A program made the translations under genes and the position numbers. This document shows, piece by piece, positions 1-9,407 of a stretch of DNA of 39,069 bases (position 1 is the stretch's first letter; each line of letters opens with the position of its first letter). Location of the stretch: NCBI GenBank assembly GCA_003601695.1, contig PIYH01000001.1, positions 1 to 39,069 on the forward strand. Direction: 5' to 3'. The notes under the pieces are model-generated. The model saw nothing but the letters and a program-made list of their open reading frames with translations, ran no database searches and was not told where the DNA came from. This DNA is from Candidatus Bathyarchaeota archaeon (lineage in GTDB: Archaea > Thermoproteota > Bathyarchaeia > Bathyarchaeales > DTEX01).

Positions 1-276
1 GAAGTATATGCCTATTCTCTCCCCGCCTCTGATAATCTTATCAACCCCAACTCCAAATTGGCGCAGATAGTTTATGCAAGCATCGCCAATTTCATGTGGG
101 GGAAGCCTAGTTACGTAATCAACGGGAACTCCGAAGTTTGCTAGGGCGATAGCTACGTTTGCTTCTCCTCCACCATATATTGCTTCAAATGATCTAGTCT
201 GGACAAATCTGAGAAACTTGGGAGGGGAGAGGCGAAGCATTATCTCCCCAAAAGTCACTACTTTCCTTTGCTCCAT
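1..276 (-). CDS. kdgK: PfkB-family sugar kinase, probably 2-keto-3-deoxygluconate kinase (partial, C-terminus outside window)
   Basis: Only the first 92 residues lie in the window. They begin MEQRKVVTFGEIMLRLSPP and include a GGGEANVAIALANFG stretch and a GDACINYLRQFGV stretch, typical of the N-terminal substrate-binding half of ribokinase/PfkB kinases and closest in my reading to 2-dehydro-3-deoxygluconokinases. Such enzymes phosphorylate KDG in Entner-Doudoroff-type sugar degradation in the cytosol. The ATG at 276-274 is preceded by a GGAGGATATC ribosome-binding site, which fixes the start. The catalytic GAGD motif would lie in the missing part, so substrate is inferred from N-terminal resemblance; fructokinase or another PfkB kinase is possible. 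It is divergent from the next gene. Confidence 0.8.
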   Translation of the reverse strand, partial: MEQRKVVTFGEIMLRLSPPKFLRFVQTRSFEAIYGGGEANVAIALANFGVPVDYVTRLPPHEIGDACINYLRQFGVGVDKIIRGGERIGIYF

Positions 277-385
277 ATTAGATATCCTCCACACTCTTTA
301 TTCAAACCCTAATTCCTAATTTATTTTATGCTATGCTAGATGTTGCTTAAGAAGTAAAAACCCATTAATCTTTTATCTGAAGAGA

Positions 386-395
386 AGTAAATATT
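386..395 (+). promoter_or_regulatory. Probable TATA box of the 153-aa gene
   Basis: AGTAAATATT lies about 30 bases before the ATG at 426. An archaeal start site about 25 bases downstream would fall near 415-418, giving a very short leader and favouring ATG 426 or TTG 423 as the start. Confidence 0.4.
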
Positions 396-425
396 CCATT
401 CAAGATCGCTTTCAAGTGAACATTG

Positions 426-887
426 ATGAGTAAAGATTCTCCTCTAAAAGAGAAAGTGGAGGAAGAATTTGAAGAGAAAGATGGAAATCTTAATAAGCTT
501 GTTGAAACCTTGATGGAGAGCTTCTTAAGATCAAATAGCAACTATGGGGCAATAACAGATATAGAGACTGACATCAACAGAATATACGATTTAGTTAGAA
601 AATGCATAAAAAAGAGGAGGATGAAAGTTTACGCACTCAAGATTGATGACCGCATTTTGCTCTCCAAAACAAATGAGGAATTCAGCGATCTTTATGAGGT
701 AATAAAGGAGTGCTCAGATCTCCAGATTAAGAAAGATATGATTGAGATATGGGATGATGCAAAGAATAGAATCTTACATTTGCTGATTACACCCGTTAGA
801 AAACACTTTCCGTTAAGGTATAAAAACTCAAGACAGAGGCTGGAGATTATAAAGAAGATATCGTCCATGACATGGTCTGCTGATTAA
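426..887 (+). CDS. Unidentified 153-aa protein, mostly helical and charged
   Basis: I do not recognise this family with confidence. The protein is hydrophilic, has no membrane segment or signal peptide, and alternates acidic and basic helices. Residues about 45-90 (ending KKRRMKVYALKIDDRILL and an EEFSDLYEVI segment) loosely resemble the helical A domain of archaeal GINS replication subunits, where a conserved RxxKI helix is followed by a loop and an E-rich helix. That is weak pattern similarity only, and no GINS B domain is evident. An in-frame TTG at 423 precedes the ATG. The gene is divergent from the sugar kinase and convergent with rps12, so it appears to be a single-gene transcription unit. 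Confidence 0.6.
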   Translation: MSKDSPLKEKVEEEFEEKDGNLNKLVETLMESFLRSNSNYGAITDIETDINRIYDLVRKCIKKRRMKVYALKIDDRILLSKTNEEFSDLYEVIKECSDLQIKKDMIEIWDDAKNRILHLLITPVRKHFPLRYKNSRQRLEIIKKISSMTWSAD

Positions 888-929
888 CTTTTATGATCTA
901 AGAAACAGAAATTGCTTGTGTATGGAGGC

Positions 930-1367
930 TTACCGCAGAGGCTTCTCCTTCTTTCCTAAAACGAGCTCTTTAAGAGAAACGTCGTTGACTAAGCTAACCT
1001 TCCATCTAATCCCTGGAATATCTCCCATCGCGCCGCCCTGTGAACCGCCGATTCCTTCAACGATCACTTCATCATGCTCATCAACAACGTTTAATGCTCC
1101 ATCTCCCGGAAGGAAGGCAGTTATAACTTTTCCATTCTTTATGAGCTGAACGCGGACACATTTTCTTATGGCACTGTTTGGCTGTTTGCTTTCGCGTCCA
1201 ACTTTCTCTAGGACTATTCCGCGGCCCATCGGAGCGCCTTCGAGAGGATCTGATTTAACATCTAGCCTAAGTTTACGCCGTTTATAGTCAATATCACTCC
1301 ATCTCCACTTCTTCCTGTTTAGGCGTAGTTTTCTAGCGGCGAACATTCCCTTAGGAGACTTACCCAC
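930..1367 (-). CDS. rps12: 30S ribosomal protein S12 (uS12)
   Basis: The protein is the decoding-centre protein uS12. It opens VGKSPKGMFAARKLR, as archaeal S12 proteins do, and carries the hallmark QPNSAIRKCVRVQL loop and the GIRWKVSLVNDVSLKELVLGKK tail. I place the start at the GTG 1367-1365, giving 145 residues, because homologous proteins start there and a GAGAGGGAG ribosome-binding site lies just upstream; a longer reading frame to 1415 would add 16 residues with no homology. It is the last gene of the minus-strand rpoB-rpoA-rpl30e-nusA-rps12 block. The usual next gene, rps7, is absent here. Confidence 0.96.
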   Translation of the reverse strand: MGKSPKGMFAARKLRLNRKKWRWSDIDYKRRKLRLDVKSDPLEGAPMGRGIVLEKVGRESKQPNSAIRKCVRVQLIKNGKVITAFLPGDGALNVVDEHDEVIVEGIGGSQGGAMGDIPGIRWKVSLVNDVSLKELVLGKKEKPLR

Positions 1368-1468
1368 CGAGTTCTCCCTCTCACACTTGTTAATAAAGCA
1401 GTGATGAAAGAACATTCTTAAATATTTCTATTTTTGGACTTGTCTAGTGTAGAAACGCTTAAGGTTTT

Positions 1469-1906
1469 TCAGAGTATGGAAACGTTACTTATATCAAAGT
1501 ATCGTTTAGCTAAGAATCTGATTCTTTCAGCATTCTTTCCATTCTTTCCGATGGCTATCCCCTTGTCTCTCGGATCTACTGAGACGACCGCTATCTTCTT
1601 TCCATCAGTTCTTTGAGTTATCCGTATCTCTCTAAGCCTAGCTGGGCGCAGAGCGTTTCTTATGAATGCCGCCGGATTATCAGAGAATTCGATGACTTCA
1701 TGCTTTTTTCCAGTCATCTTCTCAAGCAAGATTATATTTTTCCCTCGTTTTCCGATGGCCATTCCTGCTTCGCCTTCCTTCACAACGTAGATCACTCGGT
1801 TATTCTCATCATCTATTATGCAATCTCTTACGGTCGCTCCGGTGATGCTTTCGAATAGCGATATGAACTGTAATTCACGATTCGTGAATTTTATTCCCTT
1901 AGACAT
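1469..1906 (-). CDS. nusA: Archaeal NusA-like KH-domain transcription factor
   Basis: The 145-aa protein carries two KH RNA-binding modules. The GxxG loops are in GMAIGKRGKNIILLEKMTGKK and GIAIGKNGKNAERIRFLAKR. Archaeal NusA homologues are short and contain only the two KH domains, lacking the S1 and N-terminal polymerase-binding domains of bacterial NusA, and this length fits. It is presumed to bind RNA during elongation or termination; the function in archaea is inferred. Its start overlaps the end of rpl30e by 8 bases, indicating co-translation within the RNA polymerase operon. Confidence 0.92.
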   Translation of the reverse strand: MSKGIKFTNRELQFISLFESITGATVRDCIIDDENNRVIYVVKEGEAGMAIGKRGKNIILLEKMTGKKHEVIEFSDNPAAFIRNALRPARLREIRITQRTDGKKIAVVSVDPRDKGIAIGKNGKNAERIRFLAKRYFDISNVSIL

Positions 1907-2210
1907 TCCTCTCTCTCACCACTTCTAGTATATCTGAGTCTCCAGGATCCCTTACGGCTAGAACCGAGATAGAGAAAGGTTTTCCACAGGCTCTACCTAG
2001 CTCTGTATTATTTCTTGGGGATACAACTAGAGGGATTCTTGAAATTTTACAGTATTTCTCCACATCTTTCCTGATACTATCTGGACAGTTAGATGCTAAT
2101 ACTACTAGCCGAACTTTCCCCGTCATAACATTTTTTATGGCTGAGTTCGCACCGAATAAAACTTTCCCCGTCTTTACAGCGACTCCCAATGCTTGATCAA
2201 GATTCACCAC
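1899..2210 (-). CDS. rpl30e: 50S ribosomal protein L30e
   Basis: This 103-aa protein belongs to the L7Ae/L30e RNA-binding family. It shows KTGKVLFGANSAIKNVMTGK, a VLASNCPDSIRKDVE segment and the SPRNNTELGRACGKPF motif typical of L30e. The start is GTG at 2210-2208 with a GAGGTGA ribosome-binding site 6 bases upstream; GTG 2207 is an alternative. It overlaps the rpoA end by 14 bases. A position between rpoA and nusA is the conserved archaeal order. Confidence 0.94.
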   Translation of the reverse strand: MVNLDQALGVAVKTGKVLFGANSAIKNVMTGKVRLVVLASNCPDSIRKDVEKYCKISRIPLVVSPRNNTELGRACGKPFSISVLAVRDPGDSDILEVVRERNV

Positions 2211-5200
2211 TAGATTTCACCTCGCTTTTCGATGGCACAGCGGACATGTAGATGTCAACTAACCCTGTACCTATGGGAATGAATTGACCAACTATTACAT
2301 TCTCGGTAACGCCTTTAAGGTTATCGGTCTCTCCCCTAACGGCAGCTTCAACAATATTTGGAACCGTTATCTCAAATGCTGCCCGGGCGAGTACGCTTGC
2401 CTTCTCTCCGCTTACTCCATGCCTACCTATCTGTCTAACCTCGCCAGTTGCAGTCATGATATCGGCTACGAGCATTATGTGCCGAATATCCACATCAAGT
2501 CCTTGCTCTTCTAGTACTGATGACGCCTCTCTTATAAGAGCGTTTCTGGCAGCCTCTATTCCAAGAGTCTCCGCGATCTCGTGAATATTATTGGTAGTAG
2601 TCCTCGTCGGATCGACTCCTTCAATCTCAAGAACTTTTGGCAGATTTGAGCCGTCCGTCCTTATGATCCATCTTCCCTCCTCTTCAGAAACGAGTATTCT
2701 CTTGATTCCCGGAATTCCCTTAATGTGCATTGATGATATCTGACTTAGAAGCTTCTTTGGATCTACAGGTTTCTTCGAGTCAACGAAGATTTTACCGTCT
2801 TTTACCTTCACAAGATACTTTTGTTTCTCCAAAACTTCAACTAAATCGTTAATCGTTACACCCCTTTCCCTCATCTTCACGGGGTCTATCTCTATGATTA
2901 TTCCTCCAGTCTCCGGGTTGATAAAGACTTCAGAGGCAACATCTTCAACAGTCGTGTAAAGAATTCTTTGCGCGACTTTCGTTGCTTTCTCTCTACTCCC
3001 ACCGTACTCTTTATTCAAGTATATCGTCATGATTGGTGTTGACGGTTTTCTTCTCGCGTCAACTATCTCGATGAGACGCGGTAAACCTATCGTTACATTC
3101 ATTTCTCTGACGCCTGCGTAATGGAAGGTTCTAAGGGTCATCTGTGTGCCAGGTTCACCGATTGATTGAGCTGCCACAATTCCAATAGCTTCTCCAGGTT
3201 CAACGAGAGAACGCCTGTAGTGTTCAACTGTTGATCTGATCGCCAAATCCACCCCCTTTTTGCTTAGCTTCACATGTGAAAGATTAGTTTCAAGCTCATC
3301 TAGAAGTAAAGGTGTTAGCTGATCCTTCACTTTTTCTAAATGTTTCTTCATATATTCTTTGGAGGCTGGTTTTCTTCCCTCATCAATTAGCTTTATCTGA
3401 TCGATGAGCCGTGCAACATTTACCGCCTTTCCATGATCACTCTTCGCAGGATCAACTCCATCCTCTCCATATTTGAACTGTATAATATCTCCAGTTGAGT
3501 TTCTGACGGTGCCGTCATATTCAACTCTAAGGTGTTCCATAGCGTTTATTAGTCTTCTCTGCATATATCCGCTCTGCTGGGTTCGCACTGCAGTATCTAC
3601 AAGCCCCTCTCTTCCACCCATAGCGTGGAAGAAAAACTCTATGGGATCTAGTCCATCCCGATAAGATGAGTAGACGAAGCCGCGGGCTTTAGGCGAAGCA
3701 TCTCCGACTTTAAAGTGTGGGAGAGCCCTGTTCATGTAGCCTCTTGTGATTCTTTTACCGCGTACTGATTGTTGCCCCAAACATGCAGTCATCTGGCCGA
3801 TATTGATTGTAGAGCCTCTAGCTCCGCTTCTCGTCATTATCACTCCGGAGTTATTCATGCTTAGATCAGCATCTGCAATATCTCCAGCCTTAGTTCTGGC
3901 CTTAGCCAGTTCATTCATAACGTATATCTCAAATGAATCTTCAAGGGTTAATCCAGGAAGCCGTTCCAGCGTTCCTTTATGTAGCTGTTCGGTGAATTCT
4001 GAGACCTTCCTCTCAGCTAGGCTTATCACGTTTCTGATCTCCTTCTTAACCTCTGAGGAGAGATTGAGTTCCTCATAGGAGAATGAGAAGCCGCGCATGG
4101 TTATGAACCGTGTGAGAAGTCTGCTTATGCTGTTGAGAAATTTCCTTGCAGATTTTGTTCCATAATCTTTTATAAGCCTGTGTAGAATGCTTTCGGACTT
4201 CTCAGCTCCTATAGAGTTTTTATCTATTACTCCACATATTAACTCTCCATTCTTTATTACTACATATGCGTCGTATGGGCATTTCTCATGCAAGCAGACA
4301 TCACAGTTTCTGCATATGCTAGCCTTAAGAGTGTAGCTGAAATCTTTTGGAAGAAAGAGACTAAATATCTGCTTGCCAGTCCATAGCTTTTTTGGCTTCT
4401 TTATTGCCGGCTCAGGAATCTCGCCTTCATATCCGGCTGCCATTAAAAGCTTACAGACCTCCTTCTTGGTGAGAAGAGTAGATTTTCGGGTAAGGAGATA
4501 AGCAGCGGTTACGAAGTCTCTAATAGCACCTATTATTGGACCTCCGAATCTTGGAGAAAGAATCTGATCTTGAACCTGCATGAGAATTCGAGCCTCGGTC
4601 TGAGCCTCTTCGCTCTGAGGAACATGCAGGTTCATTTCGTCTCCGTCGAAATCCGCATTATATGGTGGGCAAACGCAGAGATGAAGACGAAAAGTCTTAT
4701 AGGGAAGAACTTTAACGTAATGCGCCATTATAGACATTCGGTGGAGGGATGGTTGCCTATTAAATATTACTATATCTCCATTTCGCAGATGTCTCTCGAT
4801 GACGAATCCGGGCTCTAGAGACTCAGCAATCTTCTCCCTATCGAGAACAAATTCTAACCTAATCCGCTTACCGTCTGGCCTCACGAGATATAAAGCTCCA
4901 GGATATTTTTCCGGTCCGTTGATGATTAGCTTTCTCATCTCCTCGATATTCCAAGGTGTAACTTTTTCTGGAACGGAAAGCTTCTTAGCTATTTCTAAGG
5001 GAACTCCAACTTCATTAATATCGATGTTTGGATCTGGGCTTATAACTGTGCGTGCTGAGAAATCAACGCGTTTTCCAGATAGATTTGTTCTGAATCTTCC
5101 CTCTTTTCCCTTAAGTCGTTGTGATAGAGTCTTCAAAGCTCGTCCGGAACGATGTCTGGCCGGAGGGATACCGGAGGATTCATTATTGAAATACGTTGTT

Positions 5201-6033
5201 ACATGATACTCAAGAAGCTCTGTTAAGTCTTGGATTATAAGTGTCGGAGCTCCAGCTTCCAAATTCTCTTTAAGTCTTTCATTTATTCTAATGACATCTA
5301 CAAGTTTGTGGGTAAGATCATCCTCAGATCTGATTCCAGACTCTAGGGTGATCGACGGTCTAACATAGACTGGGGGGACTGGAAGAACTTGAAGTATCAT
5401 CCATTCTGGACGAGCATGCTCGGGATCGTATCCTAAAATTCTTAGATCCTCATTAGGTATCCTCTCGAATCTCTCCCTTATCATGCTTGCGGTTAGCCGC
5501 TGTACACCTTTCTCTGTATGTTCATAGAAGATTGTAGGCTTAACGAATTCTATCTTGTATTGCTTCGCTCCGCAGTGAGGACATTGCATCGTTGATTTGG
5601 CTTGCTCAAGGAGATTATAGTGGAAGGAGTTCGGAACTTCACCGAGTAGCTTCTCGGCCTCCTCACTCCGAGCCTTAGCCTTTGATATACTCTTATCGTC
5701 GAGCAAGATCCTACCACAGTTTCTGCAGAACGCTTGAAGAAGATCATGGATGCTCTTAGTAAACTCGACATGTATTATTGGAACAGCTAGTTCGATGTGA
5801 CCAAAATGGCCTGGACACTTTGTTGCTGTATTACCGCATGTCCCGCATCTTTGCCCCGGCTCTAGAACTCCAAGTCTATTATCCATTAGACCAGAGGGTA
5901 TTACCGCTCCGTCTTCATCATATGTATCCGCGGTTTTTATTTCTGCAACTGAGAGCTTACGTATCTCTTGAGGAGAAAAGATTCCGAAGCGGATGGCATC
6001 AATAACTTTTCCATAAGATTCTTCAACAGCCAT
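2197..6033 (-). CDS. rpoA: DNA-directed RNA polymerase subunit A, A' and A'' in one chain
   Basis: The 1278-residue largest subunit of archaeal RNA polymerase. N-terminal zinc-binding cysteines are visible (CGTCGNTATKCPGHFGH near 63-79, CRNCG near 103, CPHCG near 151). The catalytic magnesium motif NADFDGDEMN is at about 459-468, supplying the three aspartates. The funnel and bridge-helix segments follow, and then an A'' part with the trigger-loop region GIVAAQSIGEPGTQMTLRTF at about 951-970. In most archaea A' and A'' are separate genes. Here there is no stop or restart between about 880 and 950, so the subunit is unsplit, a state reported for several TACK lineages. It starts at ATG 6033, two bases after the rpoB stop. 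Confidence 0.97.
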   Translation of the reverse strand: MAVEESYGKVIDAIRFGIFSPQEIRKLSVAEIKTADTYDEDGAVIPSGLMDNRLGVLEPGQRCGTCGNTATKCPGHFGHIELAVPIIHVEFTKSIHDLLQAFCRNCGRILLDDKSISKAKARSEEAEKLLGEVPNSFHYNLLEQAKSTMQCPHCGAKQYKIEFVKPTIFYEHTEKGVQRLTASMIRERFERIPNEDLRILGYDPEHARPEWMILQVLPVPPVYVRPSITLESGIRSEDDLTHKLVDVIRINERLKENLEAGAPTLIIQDLTELLEYHVTTYFNNESSGIPPARHRSGRALKTLSQRLKGKEGRFRTNLSGKRVDFSARTVISPDPNIDINEVGVPLEIAKKLSVPEKVTPWNIEEMRKLIINGPEKYPGALYLVRPDGKRIRLEFVLDREKIAESLEPGFVIERHLRNGDIVIFNRQPSLHRMSIMAHYVKVLPYKTFRLHLCVCPPYNADFDGDEMNLHVPQSEEAQTEARILMQVQDQILSPRFGGPIIGAIRDFVTAAYLLTRKSTLLTKKEVCKLLMAAGYEGEIPEPAIKKPKKLWTGKQIFSLFLPKDFSYTLKASICRNCDVCLHEKCPYDAYVVIKNGELICGVIDKNSIGAEKSESILHRLIKDYGTKSARKFLNSISRLLTRFITMRGFSFSYEELNLSSEVKKEIRNVISLAERKVSEFTEQLHKGTLERLPGLTLEDSFEIYVMNELAKARTKAGDIADADLSMNNSGVIMTRSGARGSTINIGQMTACLGQQSVRGKRITRGYMNRALPHFKVGDASPKARGFVYSSYRDGLDPIEFFFHAMGGREGLVDTAVRTQQSGYMQRRLINAMEHLRVEYDGTVRNSTGDIIQFKYGEDGVDPAKSDHGKAVNVARLIDQIKLIDEGRKPASKEYMKKHLEKVKDQLTPLLLDELETNLSHVKLSKKGVDLAIRSTVEHYRRSLVEPGEAIGIVAAQSIGEPGTQMTLRTFHYAGVREMNVTIGLPRLIEIVDARRKPSTPIMTIYLNKEYGGSREKATKVAQRILYTTVEDVASEVFINPETGGIIIEIDPVKMRERGVTINDLVEVLEKQKYLVKVKDGKIFVDSKKPVDPKKLLSQISSMHIKGIPGIKRILVSEEEGRWIIRTDGSNLPKVLEIEGVDPTRTTTNNIHEIAETLGIEAARNALIREASSVLEEQGLDVDIRHIMLVADIMTATGEVRQIGRHGVSGEKASVLARAAFEITVPNIVEAAVRGETDNLKGVTENVIVGQFIPIGTGLVDIYMSAVPSKSEVKSSGES

Positions 6034-6035
6034 CT

Positions 6036-9000
6036 TTACGCCCTCTCTTTAAGAATTAATCTTGGAGAAATGCAGAGACTCATAAGCTCTTGAAGTAGAA
6101 GCTTAAAGGCGTAGGAAACTTGAACCGGGGAGATCTTGGCCTTGTCCCCGCAGATTCTACAGACATATTTTCGCTGTCTCATATCATAGTATGCGATATA
6201 ACCGCAGTTCTCGCATACGTAGAGCGTGTACTTATCTGATTCTTCTAAAAGTCTATCGTGAAGCAGCATTGCGGCTCCATGTCCAATTAGGCAGTCCCGC
6301 TCCATCTCCCCGAATCTTAATCCTCCGCCCCTAGCACGTCCCTCAGTCGGTTGTCTAGTTAACATCTGAACCTGTCCTCTAGCCCTCGCATGGATCTTGT
6401 CAGAGACCATGTGATGAAGCTTCTGGTAATAAATTACTCCCATGAATACTTCAGCTTCATACTTCTCTCCTGTTATACCATTATAGAGAACTTCTCGGCC
6501 AGTATAGCTGAAACCTAAGTCGATAAGCGCCTTCTTGAGTGCGTCTCCCTTTGCACCTGCAAATGGAGTTCCATCGATTATTTTTCCTTGAGCCACGCCT
6601 ACCTTCCCAGCGAGCGATTCTAAGAACTGGCCGATAGTCATTCTAGATGGAAAGGCATGTGGATTTATTATGATGTCAGGAACTATTCCGTCAACGCTGA
6701 AGGGCATATCTTCTTGAGGAACTATCATTCCTATAACTCCTTTTTGACCATGGCGAGAAGCGAATTTATCCCCTATTTCTGGAATACGTTCATCCCTCAC
6801 TCTAACTTTAACAAGCTTGTTTCCCTCATTCGTTTCGGACAGAAATATGGCATCAACCGTTCCCTTCTCGGAGGGTCTCATACTAATAGAGGAATCCCTC
6901 ATACTTGGACCTCTTATCTCAAACTCCTTGTACTCTTCAAGGAAACGCGGCGGGCTTACTCGGCCTATAAGGACGTCTCCCCCGGAGACCTCAGATTCAA
7001 CGCCAACTATGCCGTCCTCTTCTAGGAAACGGTAATACTGTTCTCCACGGTATCCCCGAATTCCAGGCTCCGGTATCCTAATCTCATCTCTTAATCCTCC
7101 TAAATAGTGGAGACATTCAGCTTCGTAAATTCTGTAGAAAGTTGACCGTGCAAGTCCCCTTTCTATCGAGGCTTTGTTAAATATTAGAGCGTCCTCCATA
7201 TTGTATCCTTCAAACGAAAGTACAGCTACAATACAGTTTTGCCCTGAGGGACGGAGGTCATAGCCTATGATCTCCATCGGCTTAGTCTGAACTATCGGTA
7301 TTTGAGGATAGTGAAGTATGTGAGCACGTGAGTCAACTCTGAACGGGAAGTTTGACGCATAGATGCCGAGAGCCTGCTTCGCCATCGCCGACTCATAAGA
7401 GTTACGGGGAGATTGATTATGCTCAGCATATGGTATAAGGGAGGCACATATCCCAAAGATTGAATAAGACGTTATCTCTAAATGCGTATGCTCCGAAGTT
7501 ACGTCTTTAGGATCAAGAGCTATTAATGCATTCTCCTCCTCCTCAGCATCCAAATATTCGATAATGCCGCGTTTTATGAGATCCTCCCACTTCCATTCTC
7601 CTTTCTTAACCTTCTCTATCTCTTCGGGTCCTAACTTCGGCTCACCATCCTCGACAATTATAAGTGCCCGCCTAACTCTTCCCTCATCACAGTTCACATA
7701 AACTTCATCATTACTTCCATTAATCTTAGAGAAGTATGCAACGTTTATTTCAGAGGAGATCTCCCCTCTCCTTCTAGCTTCTCTCAATTCTTTCACAAGC
7801 TTAGGTGGAAAAGAGTGATATCCAATTGGGCAACCATCGACGAAGACTTTAGCTCCGGAAATCTTCAACTCTCTACTTGCCTCTGCAAGCGGGACTACTC
7901 CTCTTTCATAAAGCATCTGTTTAACTTTTTCCGGGTCATAGCCTACTGAAATCACTGCTGAAAGAGCAAGATTTTTAACTAACCCGCAGTTTGCGCCTTC
8001 AGGAGTCTCATTCGGACATAGCCTGCCCCAATGAGTAGCATGAAGATCGCGGGCTTCAAAATTAGGTTGGCTTCGGCTGAGGGGAGATTGAAGCCTTCTG
8101 AGATGGCTAAAAGTAGATATCATGTTAGTTCTATCTAGAAGCTGCGTTATTCCTACACGTCCCCTACCCCAGTTTCCAGTCGCGAGTGAGTGTTGAATTT
8201 TATCAGTGACTATTCCAGGCCTAACCGCTATTGATATGCCAAGCATTCTTCTCCTCGCCCCCATTCTTTCAAGCTGGTATTTGATATCGCGGCAGAGATT
8301 TCTGAATGCAACTCGGAAGAGATCAGATAGAAGCGGACCAGCGAGCCTCAAGCGTTTATTCTTGAAGTGATCCTTATCATCCGGCTTCCGTCTTCCGAGC
8401 TTCAGTTCTATGGCTCGCCGAGCCATCTCTCCTAAAAAGAAGGCTTTTTCTCTCCTCGATTCCTTTGTCCTTCCAACGTGGGGAAGAAGATTCTTGTCAA
8501 TTATATTTTCAGCTTTTACTAGACGATAACTTCTTATCTGACCATATGCGGCTCTGTTTCCGATAAATAAGAGAGCATCCTCAACAGTATCAATGCCTTC
8601 AGCGGCGTCAAATGACGCCTCCAGCTCGCCTTGAACATCCTCATCAAGCGAGATCGCCTCAGCTATCTCTTTATCTGACTCTAAACCGAGCGCTCTCATA
8701 AGTATGATAAATGGAATCTCTGTAGATACTCCTGGAACCGACACATTTATGCGCCCGTCAGATTTGATACGTAGCTCGATTCTTGCTCTGAACCCCACAG
8801 TTGTGGAGAAAACTTTAGCCTCATACACCGGGTTGGCTCCGCTTGTATCTATATCTGTAAGAATACGATTCGGAGCTAAATCCTCAATCGCTACAATTAC
8901 TCGCTCAGAGCCGTTAATTATGAAGTATCCTCCCGGATCCAGCGGGTCCTCCCCATGCCTTATTAAATCTTCTTCTGAAAGTCCGGAAAGGAGACAGAAC

Positions 9001-9407
9001 TTGGACTTCAGCATTACAGGCAAATCGCCGATGTAGACTAGCTCCTTCAAATCTACACGTTCTCTTCCATCTATTACCGGCGTCATCTCCACTGATAGAG
9101 GCATAGCATACGTGAGATTTCTCAATCGAGCTTCCATGGGATATATTTCGTGGCGTGTTCCGTCAACCTCAGTTGTGTAGGGACCATAGATCACATCGCT
9201 TTCAACTTCTCTAACTATAAAAACCCGGCCAAACTTTATCTTGTAGGGGCCTTCTGGAACTTCTATATCTATTTCGTTTATCTCATCAATAACTTGCTGA
9301 ATCCCATGCTCTACGAATTCATTATATGAATCTAGATGCTGTCTGACAAGTCCCTTCTCTTCAAACATTGCCTTTTGTATGAAGAATGCATCTTCTGAAC
9401 TAATCAA
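6036..9407 (-). CDS. rpoB: DNA-directed RNA polymerase subunit B (unsplit)
   Basis: The 1123-residue second-largest polymerase subunit. It opens with EEKGLVRQHLDSYNEFV, the conserved N-terminal signature, and contains CPNETPEGANCGL, GYNMEDALIFN, the GDKFASRHGQKGV switch/active-site segment, and FGEMERDCLIGHGAA. A zinc-binding pair CENCG and CRICG is near the C-terminus. It is a single chain, unlike the split B'/B'' of methanogens and halophiles. The start is a TTG at 9407-9405; conserved residues upstream of the first internal ATG (9368) argue for the TTG. The TTG overlaps the stop of a small upstream ORF as TTGA. No rpoH is found upstream, although it often precedes rpoB in archaea. Confidence 0.97.
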   Translation of the reverse strand: MISSEDAFFIQKAMFEEKGLVRQHLDSYNEFVEHGIQQVIDEINEIDIEVPEGPYKIKFGRVFIVREVESDVIYGPYTTEVDGTRHEIYPMEARLRNLTYAMPLSVEMTPVIDGRERVDLKELVYIGDLPVMLKSKFCLLSGLSEEDLIRHGEDPLDPGGYFIINGSERVIVAIEDLAPNRILTDIDTSGANPVYEAKVFSTTVGFRARIELRIKSDGRINVSVPGVSTEIPFIILMRALGLESDKEIAEAISLDEDVQGELEASFDAAEGIDTVEDALLFIGNRAAYGQIRSYRLVKAENIIDKNLLPHVGRTKESRREKAFFLGEMARRAIELKLGRRKPDDKDHFKNKRLRLAGPLLSDLFRVAFRNLCRDIKYQLERMGARRRMLGISIAVRPGIVTDKIQHSLATGNWGRGRVGITQLLDRTNMISTFSHLRRLQSPLSRSQPNFEARDLHATHWGRLCPNETPEGANCGLVKNLALSAVISVGYDPEKVKQMLYERGVVPLAEASRELKISGAKVFVDGCPIGYHSFPPKLVKELREARRRGEISSEINVAYFSKINGSNDEVYVNCDEGRVRRALIIVEDGEPKLGPEEIEKVKKGEWKWEDLIKRGIIEYLDAEEEENALIALDPKDVTSEHTHLEITSYSIFGICASLIPYAEHNQSPRNSYESAMAKQALGIYASNFPFRVDSRAHILHYPQIPIVQTKPMEIIGYDLRPSGQNCIVAVLSFEGYNMEDALIFNKASIERGLARSTFYRIYEAECLHYLGGLRDEIRIPEPGIRGYRGEQYYRFLEEDGIVGVESEVSGGDVLIGRVSPPRFLEEYKEFEIRGPSMRDSSISMRPSEKGTVDAIFLSETNEGNKLVKVRVRDERIPEIGDKFASRHGQKGVIGMIVPQEDMPFSVDGIVPDIIINPHAFPSRMTIGQFLESLAGKVGVAQGKIIDGTPFAGAKGDALKKALIDLGFSYTGREVLYNGITGEKYEAEVFMGVIYYQKLHHMVSDKIHARARGQVQMLTRQPTEGRARGGGLRFGEMERDCLIGHGAAMLLHDRLLEESDKYTLYVCENCGYIAYYDMRQRKYVCRICGDKAKISPVQVSYAFKLLLQELMSLCISPRLILKERA

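Noticed and set aside
916..1149. Plus-strand 77-aa frame opposite rps12
   Set aside because: It is antisense to a certain ribosomal protein gene and has no recognisable features; many similar long antisense frames over rpoA, rpoB and ilvD are equally shadows.
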